Below are positions 49,893 to 59,599 of a stretch of 64,000 nucleotides of DNA, piece by piece. The stretch is taken from contig NC_082683.1 of assembly GCF_949987515.2 (NCBI RefSeq), positions 100,055,918 to 100,119,917 on the forward strand. Direction: 5' to 3'. Both the position numbers and the translations under genes were made by a program. Each line of letters starts with the position of its first letter. Within the stretch, counting starts at the first letter, position 1. A model generated the notes under the pieces. That model was not told the DNA's origin. It worked only from the letters and a program-made list of their open reading frames with translations, and searched no databases. This DNA is from Delphinus delphis. Lineage: Eukaryota > Chordata > Mammalia > Artiodactyla > Delphinidae.

Positions 49893-50253
49893 GGCTTCCC
49901 TCGTGACGCAGTGGTTAAGAATCCGCCTGCCAATGCAGGGGACATAGGTTCGAGCCCTGGTCCAGGAAGATCCCACATGCCGCGGAGCAACTAAGCCCGT
50001 GCGCGACAACTACTGAGCCTGCGCTCTAGAGCCCACGAGCCACAACTACTGAGCCCGTGTGCCACAACTACTCGAGCCCGCATGCCTAGAGCCTGTGCTC
50101 CACAGCAAGAGAAGCCACCACAATGAGAAGCCCATGCACCGCAATGAAGAGTAGCTCCCGCTCGCCACAACTAGAGAAAGCCCATGCGCAGCAACGAAGA
50201 CACAATGCAGCCAAAAATAAACAAATAAAATAAATAAATTTATTTTTTTTAAA
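49893..50253 (+). mobile_element. CHR-type SINE, long subfamily
   Basis: The only sense SINE after 43 kb. Perfect 15-bp duplication AAAGTTGATTCATCA at 49878-49892 and 50254-50268. A box 'gacgcagtggttaagaa' and B box 'ggttcgagccctgg' are well kept. Confidence 0.95.
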
Positions 50254-50268
50254 AAAGTTGATTCATCA

Positions 50269-50940
50269 TCAACTTCTGATCCATATGTTCTACCCATTAG
50301 AGCATCTGCAATTGTGAATTTTCTTTTGTGACCATTTTTTCTAATCAAATTCTATAAACTTGGCCAAGTAGACCTGTTGTCCTGTGAATTTTCAGTCAGT
50401 GACAAATTCTATCAAGTGTACCATTGTCAGTTGTATTTAATGACTTTTGGAATAAATTGTGTACACCCTGAGAACTTGTTTTTATTTCTTGGCTAACCCA
50501 CGAGAAAATTATGAGCAGTGTTAGGATGCAGAGAGAAGCAGGGGGACAGGAGAAGGAAGGCGGGGAGACAGAGAGACAGAGTGAGCCCCAGAGGGGAAAG
50601 GAGGCATAGGCAGGGACAGCTCCCTGTCTCTAAGGCTGCTGCCCAGTAGTTCAGGCCTCTGACTCCTGAGCACATGTAGACTGCAATTGGGGGGGCTGAG
50701 TCACTTGTTGGGCCAGGGAGCTGTGCCCTGCATGCCAGCAGGGACCCTCCAGAGCCCTCTAGCCTCTGACCCAGCACCCAGCGATGCCCCGAGGCTAGCA
50801 GCTCCACCAGTCTGGATTTCAGAGCCAGGACAGGGCAGAGGAGAGCGATGGACTTGATGTCTGTGAGAAATAAACCACTACCGGCTTAACATAAGCCACT
50901 GGAATGTGGGGGTTATTTATTACCAAAACATAACCTGCCT
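50269..50940. other. Unique sequence, no gene recognised
   Basis: GC-rich around 50520-50860; the antisense frame 50493-50807 is Leu/Ser-rich without a motif. Confidence 0.35.
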
Positions 50941-50944
50941 AGCT

Positions 50945-51108
50945 TGATTATCTATAGCTGTGTGGCTTGTGGCACGGCATTTAACCTCCCTGATTCTCAA
51001 TTTCCTCACGTAGAAAATAGAGAAAATAAAACTTACTTGCTGGGTTGTTGTAAGGATTAGAAATATTGAATTTGAAGTGCCCAGTGTATAGTAGACACTC
51101 AATAAATA
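50945..51108 (+). repeat. MIR SINE remnant
   Basis: 'tgtgtggcttgtggcacggc', 'tttaacctccctgattctca', 'ggttgttgtaaggattagaa' and 'gtagacactcaataaat' in MIR order. A SINE inserted at its 3' end. Confidence 0.7.
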
Positions 51109-51118
51109 AAACCTTTTT

Positions 51119-51437
51119 TAAAAATTTAATTTATTTTTGGCTGCGTCGGGTCTTCGTTGCTGCGCGCGGGCTTTCTCTAGATGCGCCGAGTGGGAACTAC
51201 TCTTCGTTGCGGTGTGCGGGCTTCTCATTGCAGTGGCTTCTCTTGTTGCGGAGCACGGGCTCTAGGCGCACAGGCTTCAGTAGTTGTGGCTCACAGGCTC
51301 TAGAGCGCAGGCTCAGTAGTTGTGGCGCGCGGGCTTAGTTGCTCTGTGGCATGTGGGATCCTCCTGGACCAGGGCTTGAACCCGTGACCCCTGCATTGGC
51401 AGGTGGACTCCTAACCACTGCACCACCAGGGAGGCCC
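51119..51437 (-). mobile_element. CHR-type SINE, long subfamily
   Basis: Antisense long-type copy with high CpG content retained ('gctgcgtcgggtcttcgttg'). Imperfect duplication AATAAAACCTTTTT (51105-51118) and AATAAAAGCTTTTT (51438-51451). Confidence 0.94.
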
Positions 51438-51451
51438 AATAAAAGCTTTTT

Positions 51452-52179
51452 AAATGTATTAATAGTATAGCTTAGTATGAATTTCACTCTGGTTTAATTT
51501 GGAAATCAGCTGCCTTGTTTTCACTTCTTTTCCTGAATGCCTGAGGATTCAGCCCACTCTAGCGGCAGGAAGGAATGATCCAGCTCTTTCTTCACCCGAG
51601 GAAAAGGGAACAAATTTTTGGATGCCATAGCCTTGAGCTCCGGTTTTCTGGACCATCAAGGCCTACTGTGCAGGAAGGGGGGTCAGAGCTCTTAGTGGGT
51701 GGCTCAGGTGAAAGGATAAAGGGCTGGAGGCAGAGGATGGGTTACTGGGTGAGGCGCTTGTACAAGACAGGATTCCTGGATTCTGACCCCCAGAGACCTC
51801 CTCGGCATCTCCTTTCTTGCTGGAGGAGCCAGGGGAGCAGATCAAGAGAAAGATTCTGTGAGTGCCAGGAGCCTCCATACGTCAGAGACAGGGCAGTGCT
51901 TCCCCCAAAGAGACCCTTCCCCTGGCTGCACCCAGGGGATTCGGCCTGCAGTAGGGACCACAGCTCTGCCTGAAGCTCATAAGTCACCTGTCCTGCAGGA
52001 GAGACATGATGCCTGATCCTCCCTGTGATGGCCTCCAGGCCCCCGCCTCCTACCAGTGCCCAGAGCCCACCCTGGACATCCAGTGAGCGATGGTAGGAGG
52101 TGAGGGGCTCCCTGTCCTCCATGCCCTTCCTTCCCTCTCCACTTGCTTCTTCCAAACTCCCTCTCAAGGCATTCAAGGA
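51452..52179. other. GC-rich unique sequence, no gene recognised
   Basis: Opposed frames 51575-51973 (+, 132 codons) and 51742-52176 (-, 144 codons) overlap and cannot both be real. Neither shows a domain I know. I would not call either a gene without transcript support. Confidence 0.35.
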
Positions 52180-52340
52180 CTTTAAGAGCAGAAAGACAGC
52201 TGGGTGTGAAGGAATTACAGGTTTAATTTGTTTAGCAAATGCTTTTGCTACTCCTGGAACAAACAGGAGCTTGTGCCTTGATAATTAATCAGAGATTATT
52301 GCATGTTTTAAATGATCAGGAACGAACCTATAAGCTTTGC
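52180..52340. promoter_or_regulatory. Candidate conserved regulatory element (AT-rich, homeodomain-type words)
   Basis: A compact AT-rich block in GC-rich surroundings. It contains TGATAATTAATCA (52279-52291), ATTATTGCATG (about 52295-52305) and TAAATGATCAGG (about 52308-52319). Such density of homeodomain/POU-like words in non-repeat sequence is typical of developmental enhancers. Inferred from composition only. Confidence 0.3.
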
Positions 52341-52534
52341 CTGTATTTATAAACCTGTAGACCCCATTCTAAGCACATTAACAGACAGAAAAACCTAACC
52401 GCCTGTCGCTAACATCTGTCCAAATGTCTGGGAGCCCCTCCCTGGGCTCCAGCAGTGCGGCCTATCTGCAGCGCCCCTAGCGGCCTCCGAGCCATTGAGC
52501 CTCTGCGGCGCTGCGGTAGTTCTCTCAGCAGTGT

Positions 52535-52549
52535 CCACTAGAGGGCGCC
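52535..52549 (+). promoter_or_regulatory. CTCF core binding motif
   Basis: CCACTAGAGGGCGCC agrees at every position with the CTCF consensus CCASYAGRKGGCRSY. CTCF is the zinc-finger protein that anchors chromatin loops; the motif here is in forward orientation on the plus strand. It lies in unique GC-rich sequence, not in an obvious SINE, about 250 bp from the AT-rich block above. Confidence 0.7.
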
Positions 52550-52845
52550 AGTGCTCTTCAGAAGAAAGAAGCCGACTCCAGGCTTCGCTGAGGAGGCCCG
52601 GAGTTGTCATGAGGATACAGACGGCTCCCACGGCCACACAGCCACATTGCTTCAAAAATCTTACGTTTGCCCAGGTATTTTTTAGACTGAAACCATTTTA
52701 CATCCCCTGTGGCAGTCCCTCACAGATAATAGTTAAAATAATAATCATGATGCTGATGATGTTTTGTGATGGTCCCTTGCCCAGAGAGTTTTCTGGCCCA
52801 GAAGAATCATGCTTTTTGGCTGTTCCTGATAAGATAATCCCTTTA

Positions 52846-52880
52846 TATATATATATTTTGTGTGTGTGTGTGTGTGTGGT
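52846..52880 (+). repeat. (TA)n(TG)n microsatellite
   Basis: TATATATATATATTTTG then about ten TG units, directly abutting the 3' side of the antisense SINE. Confidence 0.85.
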
Positions 52881-53063
52881 ACGCGGGCCTCTCACTGTGG
52901 CCTCTCCCGTTGCGGAGCACAGGCTCCGGACGCGCAGGCTCAGCGGCCATGGCTCACGGGCCCAGCCGCTCCGCGGCATGTGGGATCTTCCCGGACCAGG
53001 GCACGAACCCGCGTCCCCTGCATCCGCAGGCGGACTCTCAACCACTGCGCCACCAGGGAAGCC
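52881..53063 (-). mobile_element. CHR-type SINE, short subfamily, tail replaced by (CA)n
   Basis: Near-consensus short-type copy on the minus strand. In place of a poly-A tail it ends in (CA)n (plus strand (TG)n). Flanking 'ccctttatat' and 'ctctttatat' suggest a target duplication. Long frames at 52495-53194 on both strands run through it and are not genes. Confidence 0.92.
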
Positions 53064-53139
53064 CTCTTTATATCTTGTATTTGCACACCTGTCTAACTTT
53101 TAAAGTGCTCTTCAGAAATATCTCATTTACCAAGTTCTT

Positions 53140-53273
53140 TTTTTCTTCTTTTTTTTCTTTTTTTGGCCAGGCCATAAGGTTTGTGGGATCTTAGTTCCCC
53201 AAACAGAGATTGAACCAGCGCCCTTGGCAGTGAAAGCGCAAGAGTCCTAACCACTAGACTGCCAGGGAATTCC
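53140..53273 (-). mobile_element. CHR-1-like short SINE
   Basis: Antisense: T-rich tail, 'ttggccaggccataaggttt', 'gatcttagttccccaaacag', and 'gactgccagggaattcccc' at the 5' end. Diverged. Confidence 0.88.
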
Positions 53274-53574
53274 CCAGAACACCTCATTTAGACTTCACAA
53301 CTCTTTTGTTTCCCTCTTTAAAAATTCGCAAACAGATTTGCAGAGATCATTATTACTGTTGTTGGAAAGACACCCCTGGCTAGTAAACAGCACCTGAACT
53401 TGGGCTCTCCATCTCCAATCCCTGACCTTTGCCTCCCTCAATCCTTTGCTTACCCACTTGCTGTGCCTAACGCACACCTTCTCTTAGACATTTACACCTG
53501 GGTGAGCATGGACGAGAGTACCGGACCCTTTCCCCACAGCAAAGGGGCGAGAGCGGGTATAGAAATGAAGCAGT

Positions 53575-53690
53575 GCGGTGTCATGCTCTTCAGACTGGCA
53601 TCTGGAGGTGCGGGTTCTGGTCCTCATCCTGCCTGCACCTGGACGACCCTGGGCACCACATTAACCCCGGTTCCTGAACTGTAAACTGAG
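53575..53690 (+). repeat. MIR SINE remnant
   Basis: 'tgcgggttctggtcctcatc', 'acgaccctgggcaccacatt' and 'ggttcctgaactgtaaac' in MIR order. The 3' side is cut by an LTR. Confidence 0.5.
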
Positions 53691-54150
53691 GAGGTAGCCT
53701 TGGAACCGGGCAGGGAGAGCTGTGGGCTCCTGCACATGGAAGCCTCTTTTTGTCCCCCCTTTCTTGTAGGCAAGACTCTCTAGCCTCCACGACGTTCCCT
53801 GAGTTCCAAAGGGCGGATTCAAACAGTTGCTAGTCAAGAGAGGAGCATCCAGGAAGCCACCTGAGGCAAGATTAAAGCGACCAGAGAAGCTCATCAAGGT
53901 TAGGAGACCAACCACCTGAGACCCTGCACACACCCTCGTCTTGTCAGCAACCCCACCCTTGAAGTATTGCTATAAAACTCCTCATCAAATCCTCCTCCTC
54001 CTGAGTTGGGACACATAGTTTTTCGAAGCACGAGCCCGCTGTGTCCCCTTTGCCTGTCAAAGCAATAAACCTATCCTCTTCTACTTCACCCAAAACTCTG
54101 TTTCCAAGATTCAATTCTGCACCCGGTGCAGAGAGGCCGAGCTTTCAGCA
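53690..54150 (+). mobile_element. Solo ERV1-like LTR (subfamily C)
   Basis: 'agttccaaagggcggattca' in the 5' half is shared with the subfamily A LTRs (61999 and the reverse of 13235). The 3' half has AATAAA (54064-54069), 'ctatcctcttctacttcacc' and the end 'gctttcagca'. Left edge approximate. Confidence 0.7.
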
Positions 54151-54282
54151 CCAGCCTGGCTGTAATCTCTGAGGAGGCAGCATGAAGCTCTGTCATTCTG
54201 GATAGTGGTTGTCAGGAAGGCAAAAGCCCACCGCTGGGGAGAAAGTGCTCTGGGCTGTGTTGGGGTAAACAGAGTGTGTTTC

Positions 54283-54740
54283 TGTTACCAATGTTGCAGG
54301 AGAGGGAAATGTCACATACTAGGACCTGCAGGAGTCCTTAGGACAGACCACCAAGGGAAGGTCCTTGGCTTCCCGAAGGAAACAATTCAAGAACAAAAGC
54401 TAGAGTAAAGGGAAAGCAAGTTTATTTAGAGAAAACACGTTCCATATAGGTAGAATGTGGTCATCTCAGAAAGTGAGAGCAGGCCCCGTGTGGTGGGGTG
54501 GAAGGTTTTTATGGGTTTAATGATTTCATAAGCTAAGGAGTGGGAGGGATATTCTTGCTATTTCGGGGTAGGGTGGGGACTTCCCAGGAAATGGGCCACT
54601 GCCCACTTTTTGGCCTTTTAATGTTCCTCCTTGGAACTGTCATGGCATAAGGGGGGGTGATTTTTGGTATTACAATGAAGGTATAATGAGCTAAAAGTCA
54701 ATGCAGGCTATTGTCGAAGCCACCTTGGTTCCAGCCAGTC
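54283..54740 (-). mobile_element. ERV1-like LTR (subfamily D), antisense
   Basis: The minus strand ends GCAACATTGGTAACA and carries AATAAA (plus strand TTTATT 54421-54426) with 'gatgaccacattctacctat' upstream. This matches 'gatggaccgcattctgtgta' in the LTR at 62.6-63.2 kb. It faces away from the next LTR. Confidence 0.65.
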
Positions 54741-54894
54741 TTTATTGCATCCCAACAACTATACTCCTTCTTCATTATATAGCGTGTGTGTCCTGTCCCT
54801 TTCCCTCCTATCTCACCAAGGCTATTGCCTTGAATCATTCCCCTACCCCACCCTCAAATGGAAACTATTACTCTTATCTAAGTTTCAGAAGGAA

Positions 54895-55335
54895 GATGCA
54901 AAGAGAAACAAGAACCAGTTAGAACCAGCTAGGCCCAAAATGGCAGAAGATTTGACTTTCAGTAGACCTTGAGCCTCATTATATGCTCACTGTAATCCAT
55001 TAACGTGCTACATGACACACCCACCAGCGCCAAGAGTGTTGACAGTTGCCATGACAACCAGAAAGGCCCATACAAGGACTGAAAAGGAGAGCTGCATCAA
55101 ACTGGGGTCCAAACCACACCCCTGTTCTCAGATTAGTCATGAATATTCACCCCTCTTTCTAATTCCCTCCCTTTTACCTCGACCATCCTATATACTTGAT
55201 GTCTCTGCCCAAATTGGGTTGAGAAGTCGATTTGTGAACTAGTTTCCCACTTCTCCATTCTTTGGCCCTTGAATAAAGCTTGTGCTATTCCAGTCTCAGC
55301 TTTGGTTTTGTTATTGGCTGGGCAAATCTAACGGG
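54895..55335 (+). mobile_element. ERV1-like LTR (subfamily D relative), sense
   Basis: 'agctaggcccaaaatggcag' and 'aagatttgactttcagtaga' match the reverse of 63095-63145. AATAAA is at 55272-55277, followed by 'gcttgtgctattccagtctc' and an end near 'gttattggctgggca'. With the previous LTR it forms a divergent (5' to 5') pair. Confidence 0.7.
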
Positions 55336-55681
55336 AAAAAGAACCTCCCTGGCTGAGACAGGGGGTCTTGGCCTGGGCTAGGGCCCTGGTGTGGGTCCAG
55401 TCAACCAATTTGGTAACATTTCCACTTATTGGTAAAGCCAGAGCACAGAGCTTCTCACCAAAGCCACTTCTGAGCTCTGCCCCGTCCGTCTCCTCATCAT
55501 GGCCCATAAACCCCTTCTTGGGAGCCAGATTTTCCATGCCCAGCACTGGGTGGTTTGATCTGATGGTTACTTATGAGAAGTAATATCTGAAAGGTCAGAC
55601 CCACAGGAGGTGTCCCTGTGCAGCACAAGTGGCAGGCGACCACTGGTGGCTGTGGACATATTCCAGGTGCTGCCCGCATGT
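55336..55681. other. Unique sequence, no gene recognised
   Basis: Opposed frames 55328-55546 (-) and 55368-55583 (+) lack motifs. Confidence 0.35.
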
Positions 55682-55697
55682 CTGCCATTTACTCTTT

Positions 55698-55874
55698 TAT
55701 AAATTTATTTTATTGGAACATAGTTGATTTACAATGTTGTGTTAGTTTCAGGTGTACAGAACAGTGATTCGGTTATACATATATATGCATTCTTTTTCAT
55801 ATTCTTTTCCATTATGGTTTATCATAGGATACAGTAGAACCTTATTGTTTATCCATCCTATATATAATAGTTTG
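55698..55874 (-). mobile_element. 5'-truncated L1, 3'UTR end only
   Basis: Antisense L1 3' terminus ('attggaacatagttgattta', 'gtgttagtttcaggtgtaca'). Perfect 16-bp duplication CTGCCATTTACTCTTT at 55682-55697 and 55875-55890. A standard truncated insertion of about 180 bp. Confidence 0.9.
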
Positions 55875-55890
55875 CTGCCATTTACTCTTT

Positions 55891-57206
55891 CTATTAATCC
55901 CCACCCCCATCTCTCAATCCTCGGTTCCTCTGGGGGAGCTCTGAGCTTCTTTCATTTCTCCCAGATGCCACACCTGAGGGTAATCCATTGTAGTCAGATT
56001 AATTACAAAAGGTGTCTTTTTCCTAAAGGAAGTGGGCAGACTCTAGAAGCCTTTCATAATAATAGTCTCACAAGTAAAGGAAAGGACACAGATTCCAAGA
56101 ACCAATGGCATTTGCATTTTGCTGGCGCATATGAGTATGATTCAAAGACTTAAATCAGGTGGCTTTCAAAAACATTTTGCTCGTTTATGTTTTTCTGACA
56201 AGGATAATCACTCCAATGTGCGGCATTTACATAGTGCCTTTCATCAAGCACCAGCTCAATGTTTCCCTAACGGCTTCCAAAGTCCTCTTTGTCCAAGTTG
56301 CTTTGGTTCTTTTTGTTCTCAAGAGAGTGTTTTCCGGCACCTGTACCACCTGACTTGTGTCTCTTAAACTGAGGAGGGAGGTGGGCTTTTGAGGAGGAAG
56401 CTGGGAGCCTTGGGGCCACTGGCCAATCCCCAGGGTGTCAGGCCCTAGGCAAGGTTCCCAGGAGCTCCTAAGGGGCACGTTCTGCGTCCCCCAGGCCATG
56501 CCTGACTGCCCTAAGGGGGTGGCCCCCCTCGTGGGCTGGGCACTGAGTGTTCCCTCCAGGCTGAGCTGGGATTTGTGGGGCTGCATTCCGGAGGTGCTGC
56601 AGACCACAGTCGCGTTCCTGATCTCAGCGCCTGGGGCCCAGCTCTCCTGAAGCAGCCAGCTGCTAACTTGTCTCAACAACTTCCAGCCTCACACCTCTGG
56701 CCTCCCCTGGGGGCAGGGGCGTCTTTCTCTGTGGGGCAGACACCTTAGCTCCCAGGCTCATTCCACATTCTCCAGGAAGCTTGCCCTGGGCAAGGCCAGA
56801 AGCCTCCCAGACCTTGGGTGTCACTGGTCTGCAGGAGCCCAGAACATCCTCCCCACCTCTCGCTTTGTCCCCAGGGCTCTCTGCACGTCAGAGCCCCGGC
56901 TCACAGCCCATTCTCTCTTGGGAGCCCCAGGCAGCCAGGGAAGCCAGCGGGGTTGAAAGGCCACAGCTGAGATTACACCATGCTGAACTTTTAATTTCTG
57001 GTCTCAGAATCTTCATATAGCTTCCTCTCTCTTTGTCCTCAGGACCTTCCTATGAACTACGTAAGACTCTGCCCACTGTGTTCCTTACACATAAGGGATC
57101 TCTGGCTTGTGAGGTGACCCAGGTCTGAGGTTACACAGCCAGGAGCCTTCAGACTTGCTTCCTCACTCGAAGGCCAGGAAGCTGATGGATACTGCCCATC
57201 TTCTCT
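55891..57206. other. Unique sequence; possible conserved block near 56.1 kb
   Basis: 56060-56260 holds an octamer ATTTGCAT (56110-56117) and GATAATCAC (about 56203) in complex AT-rich sequence and may be constrained. 56380-56960 is GC-rich with opposed frames (56227-56679 minus, 56435-56650 plus) that show no domain. No gene called. Confidence 0.4.
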
Positions 57207-57559
57207 TGTAACCCAGCAGAACCCTACAGGGCCTTCCCGGGACAGACTCCTCCCCCATATCCTCTGCTTTAGCTCCTCTCTGAAGTACCTAGATAATATC
57301 TGACACACATTTCCTGCGTTGTTTTACAGATGCAAAAACCCCCACCAAATGAAAGAAATTAACCACTTGGTGACCATGAACACTGTAGACCCCAGACCTA
57401 CAGGAGTCTGAGGATTGATAATGTTAACCCCTGCCCTGTTACCTCACCATCAACCAATCAGAAGTGTGCACAAGCTGATCACATGCCCTGGGACACCCCT
57501 CCTTCACCTGGCCTTTAAAAGTGCTTTCCTGAAACCCATCAGGGAGGGTATTTTGATTT

Positions 57560-58571
57560 CTCTGTCAAATCTGAATAAGATCCTTGCTGGGTAGAGTTTT
57601 TCTCCTTCATCACTTTAAATATGTCCTGCCACTCCCTTCTGGCTTGCAGAGTTTCTGCTGAAAGATCAGCTGTTAACCTTATGGGGATTCCCTTGTATGT
57701 TATTTGTTGTTTTTCCCTTGCTGCTTTTAATATGTTTTCTTTGTATTTAATTTTTGATAGTTTGATTAATATGTGTCTTGGTGTGTTTCTCCTTGGATTT
57801 ATCCTGTATGGGACTCTCTGTGCTTCCTGGACTTGATTAACTATTTCCTTTCCCATATTAGGGAAGTTTTCAACTATAATCTCTTCAAATATTTTTTCAG
57901 TCCCTTTCTTTTTCTCTTCTTCTTCTGGAACCCCTATAATTCGAATGTTGGTGCATTTAATGTTGTCCCAGAGGTCTCTGAGACAGTCCTCAGTTCTTTT
58001 CATTCTTTTTTCTTTATTCTGCTCTGCAGTAGTTATTTCCACTATTTTATCTTCCAGGTCACTTGTCCGTTCTTCCGCCTCAGTTATTCTGCTATTGATC
58101 CCTTCTAGAGAATTTTTTTTTTTTTTTTTTTTTTTTTGCATTATGCAGGCCTCTCACTGTTGTGGCCTCTCCCATCTCGGAGCACAGCCTCCGGACGCGA
58201 AGGCTCAGCGGACATGGCTCATGGGCCCAGCCGCTCCGCAGCATGTGGGATCTTTCTGGACCAGGGCATGAACCCGTGTCCCCTGCATAGGCAGGCGGAC
58301 TCTCAACCACTGCGCCACCAGGGAAGCCCCGAGAATTTTTAATTTCATTGATTGTGTTGTTCATCATTGCTTGTTTCCTCTTTAGTTCTTCTAGGTCCTC
58401 GTTAAACGTTTCTTGCATTTTCACTATTCTATTTCCAATATTTTGGATCATCTTTACTATCATTATTCTGAATTCTTTTTCAGGTAGACTGCCTATTTCC
58501 TCTTCATTTGTTAGGTCTGGTGGGTTTTTACTTTGCTCCTTCATCTGCTGTGTGTTTATCTGTCTTCTCAT
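57560..58571 (-). pseudogene. L1 ORF1, split by a SINE and 3'-truncated
   Basis: Start MRRQINTQQMKEQSK at 58571. The coiled-coil N-terminus runs to about 58332, then the SINE. The second part (58117 down) holds the coiled coil (RTSDLEDKIVEI), the RRM (RIIGVPEEEE) and the C-terminal domain (ARREWQDIFKVMKEKN). A 1-nt shift after KEKN precedes LYPARI-type sequence in another frame, and the element then ends. Both ORF1 halves are otherwise open. ORF1p is the L1 RNA chaperone that acts in cytoplasmic RNPs. Confidence 0.85.
58118..58330 (-). mobile_element. CHR-type SINE, short subfamily, in L1 ORF1
   Basis: Antisense on the plus strand and therefore co-oriented with the L1 it interrupts. Flanked by GAGAATTTTT near 58108 and at 58331-58340. 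Near-consensus body with a 24-bp T-run as tail. Confidence 0.93.
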
Positions 58572-59091
58572 TTTGCTTATCTTACTGTGTTTGGGGTCTC
58601 GTTTTCACAGGCTGCGGGTTCGTAGTTGCCGTTGTTTTTGGTGTCTGTCCCCAGTGGCTAAGGTTGGTTCAGTGGGTTGTGTAGGCTTCCTGGTGGAGGG
58701 GACTGGTGCCTGTGTTCCGGTGGATGAAGCTGGATCTTGTCTTTCTGGTGGGCAGGTCCATGTCTGGTGGTGTGTTTTGGGGTGTCTGTGGACTTATTAT
58801 GATTTTAGGCAGCCTCTCTGCTAATGGGTGGGGTTGTGTTCCTATCTTGCTAGTTGTTTGGCATAGGATGTCCAGCACTGTAGCTTGCTGGTCGTTGAGT
58901 GAAGCTGGGTGCTGGTGTTGAGATGGAGATCTCTAGGAGATTTTCGCCATTTGATATTATGTGGAGCTGGGAGGTCTTTTGTGGACCAGTGTCCTGAAGC
59001 TGGCTCTCCTACCTCAGAGGCACAACACTGACTCCTGGCTGGAGCCCCAAGAGCCTTTCATCCACACGGCTCAGAATAAAAGGGAGAAAAA

Positions 59092-59098
59092 GAAGAAA

Positions 59099-59171
<73 letters not shown>

Positions 59172-59360
59172 GAAGGAAGGAAGGAAGGAAGGAAGGAAGG
59201 AAGGAAGGAAGGAAGGAAGAAGGGAAGGAAGGAAGGAAGGAAGGAAGGAAGGAAGGAAGAAAGAAAAGAAAGGAAGGAAGGAAGGAAGGAAGGAAGGAAG
59301 GAAGAAAGAAAAGAAAGGAAGGAAGGAAGGAAGGAAGGAAGGAAGGAAGGAAGGAAGGAA
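59092..59360 (+). repeat. Large (GAAA)n/(GGAA)n purine repeat
   Basis: About 17 GAAA units, then interrupted GGAA blocks with GAAGGGAA spacers, 270 bp in all. The long open frames here (59-codon-plus Lys/Arg-rich plus strand, Phe/Leu/Ser-rich minus strand) come from the repeat and are not genes. It sits within L1 5'UTR sequence. Confidence 0.95.
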
Positions 59361-59599
59361 GATAAAGTAAAATAAAGTAAGATAAAATAAAATAAAATTA
59401 TTAAAATAAAAAATAATTATTAAGAAAAAAATTTTTTTTAAAGTAAACAAAACAAAACGGATGGACAGAACCCTAGGACAAATGGTGAAAGCAAAGCTAT
59501 ACAGACAAAATCTCACACAGAAGCATACACATACACACTCACAAAAAGAGGAAAAGGGGAAAAAGTAATATATCTTGCTGTCAAAGTCCACCTCCTCAA

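Noticed and set aside
51575..52176. Opposed 132- and 144-codon frames in GC-rich sequence
   Set aside because: No domain, no splice or promoter support, and both strands are open to the same degree, as expected from GC-rich DNA.
52495..53194. 202- and 110-codon plus-strand frames and a minus-strand frame
   Set aside because: They share an antisense SINE that supplies most of the frame; the frames overlap on opposite strands.
56227..56679. 150-codon antisense frame
   Set aside because: Overlaps plus-strand frames in GC-rich DNA and has no recognisable domain or start context.
58961..59591. Long open frames rich in Lys/Arg (plus) and Phe/Leu/Pro/Ser (minus)
   Set aside because: Translation of a GAAA/GGAA purine repeat; low complexity only.
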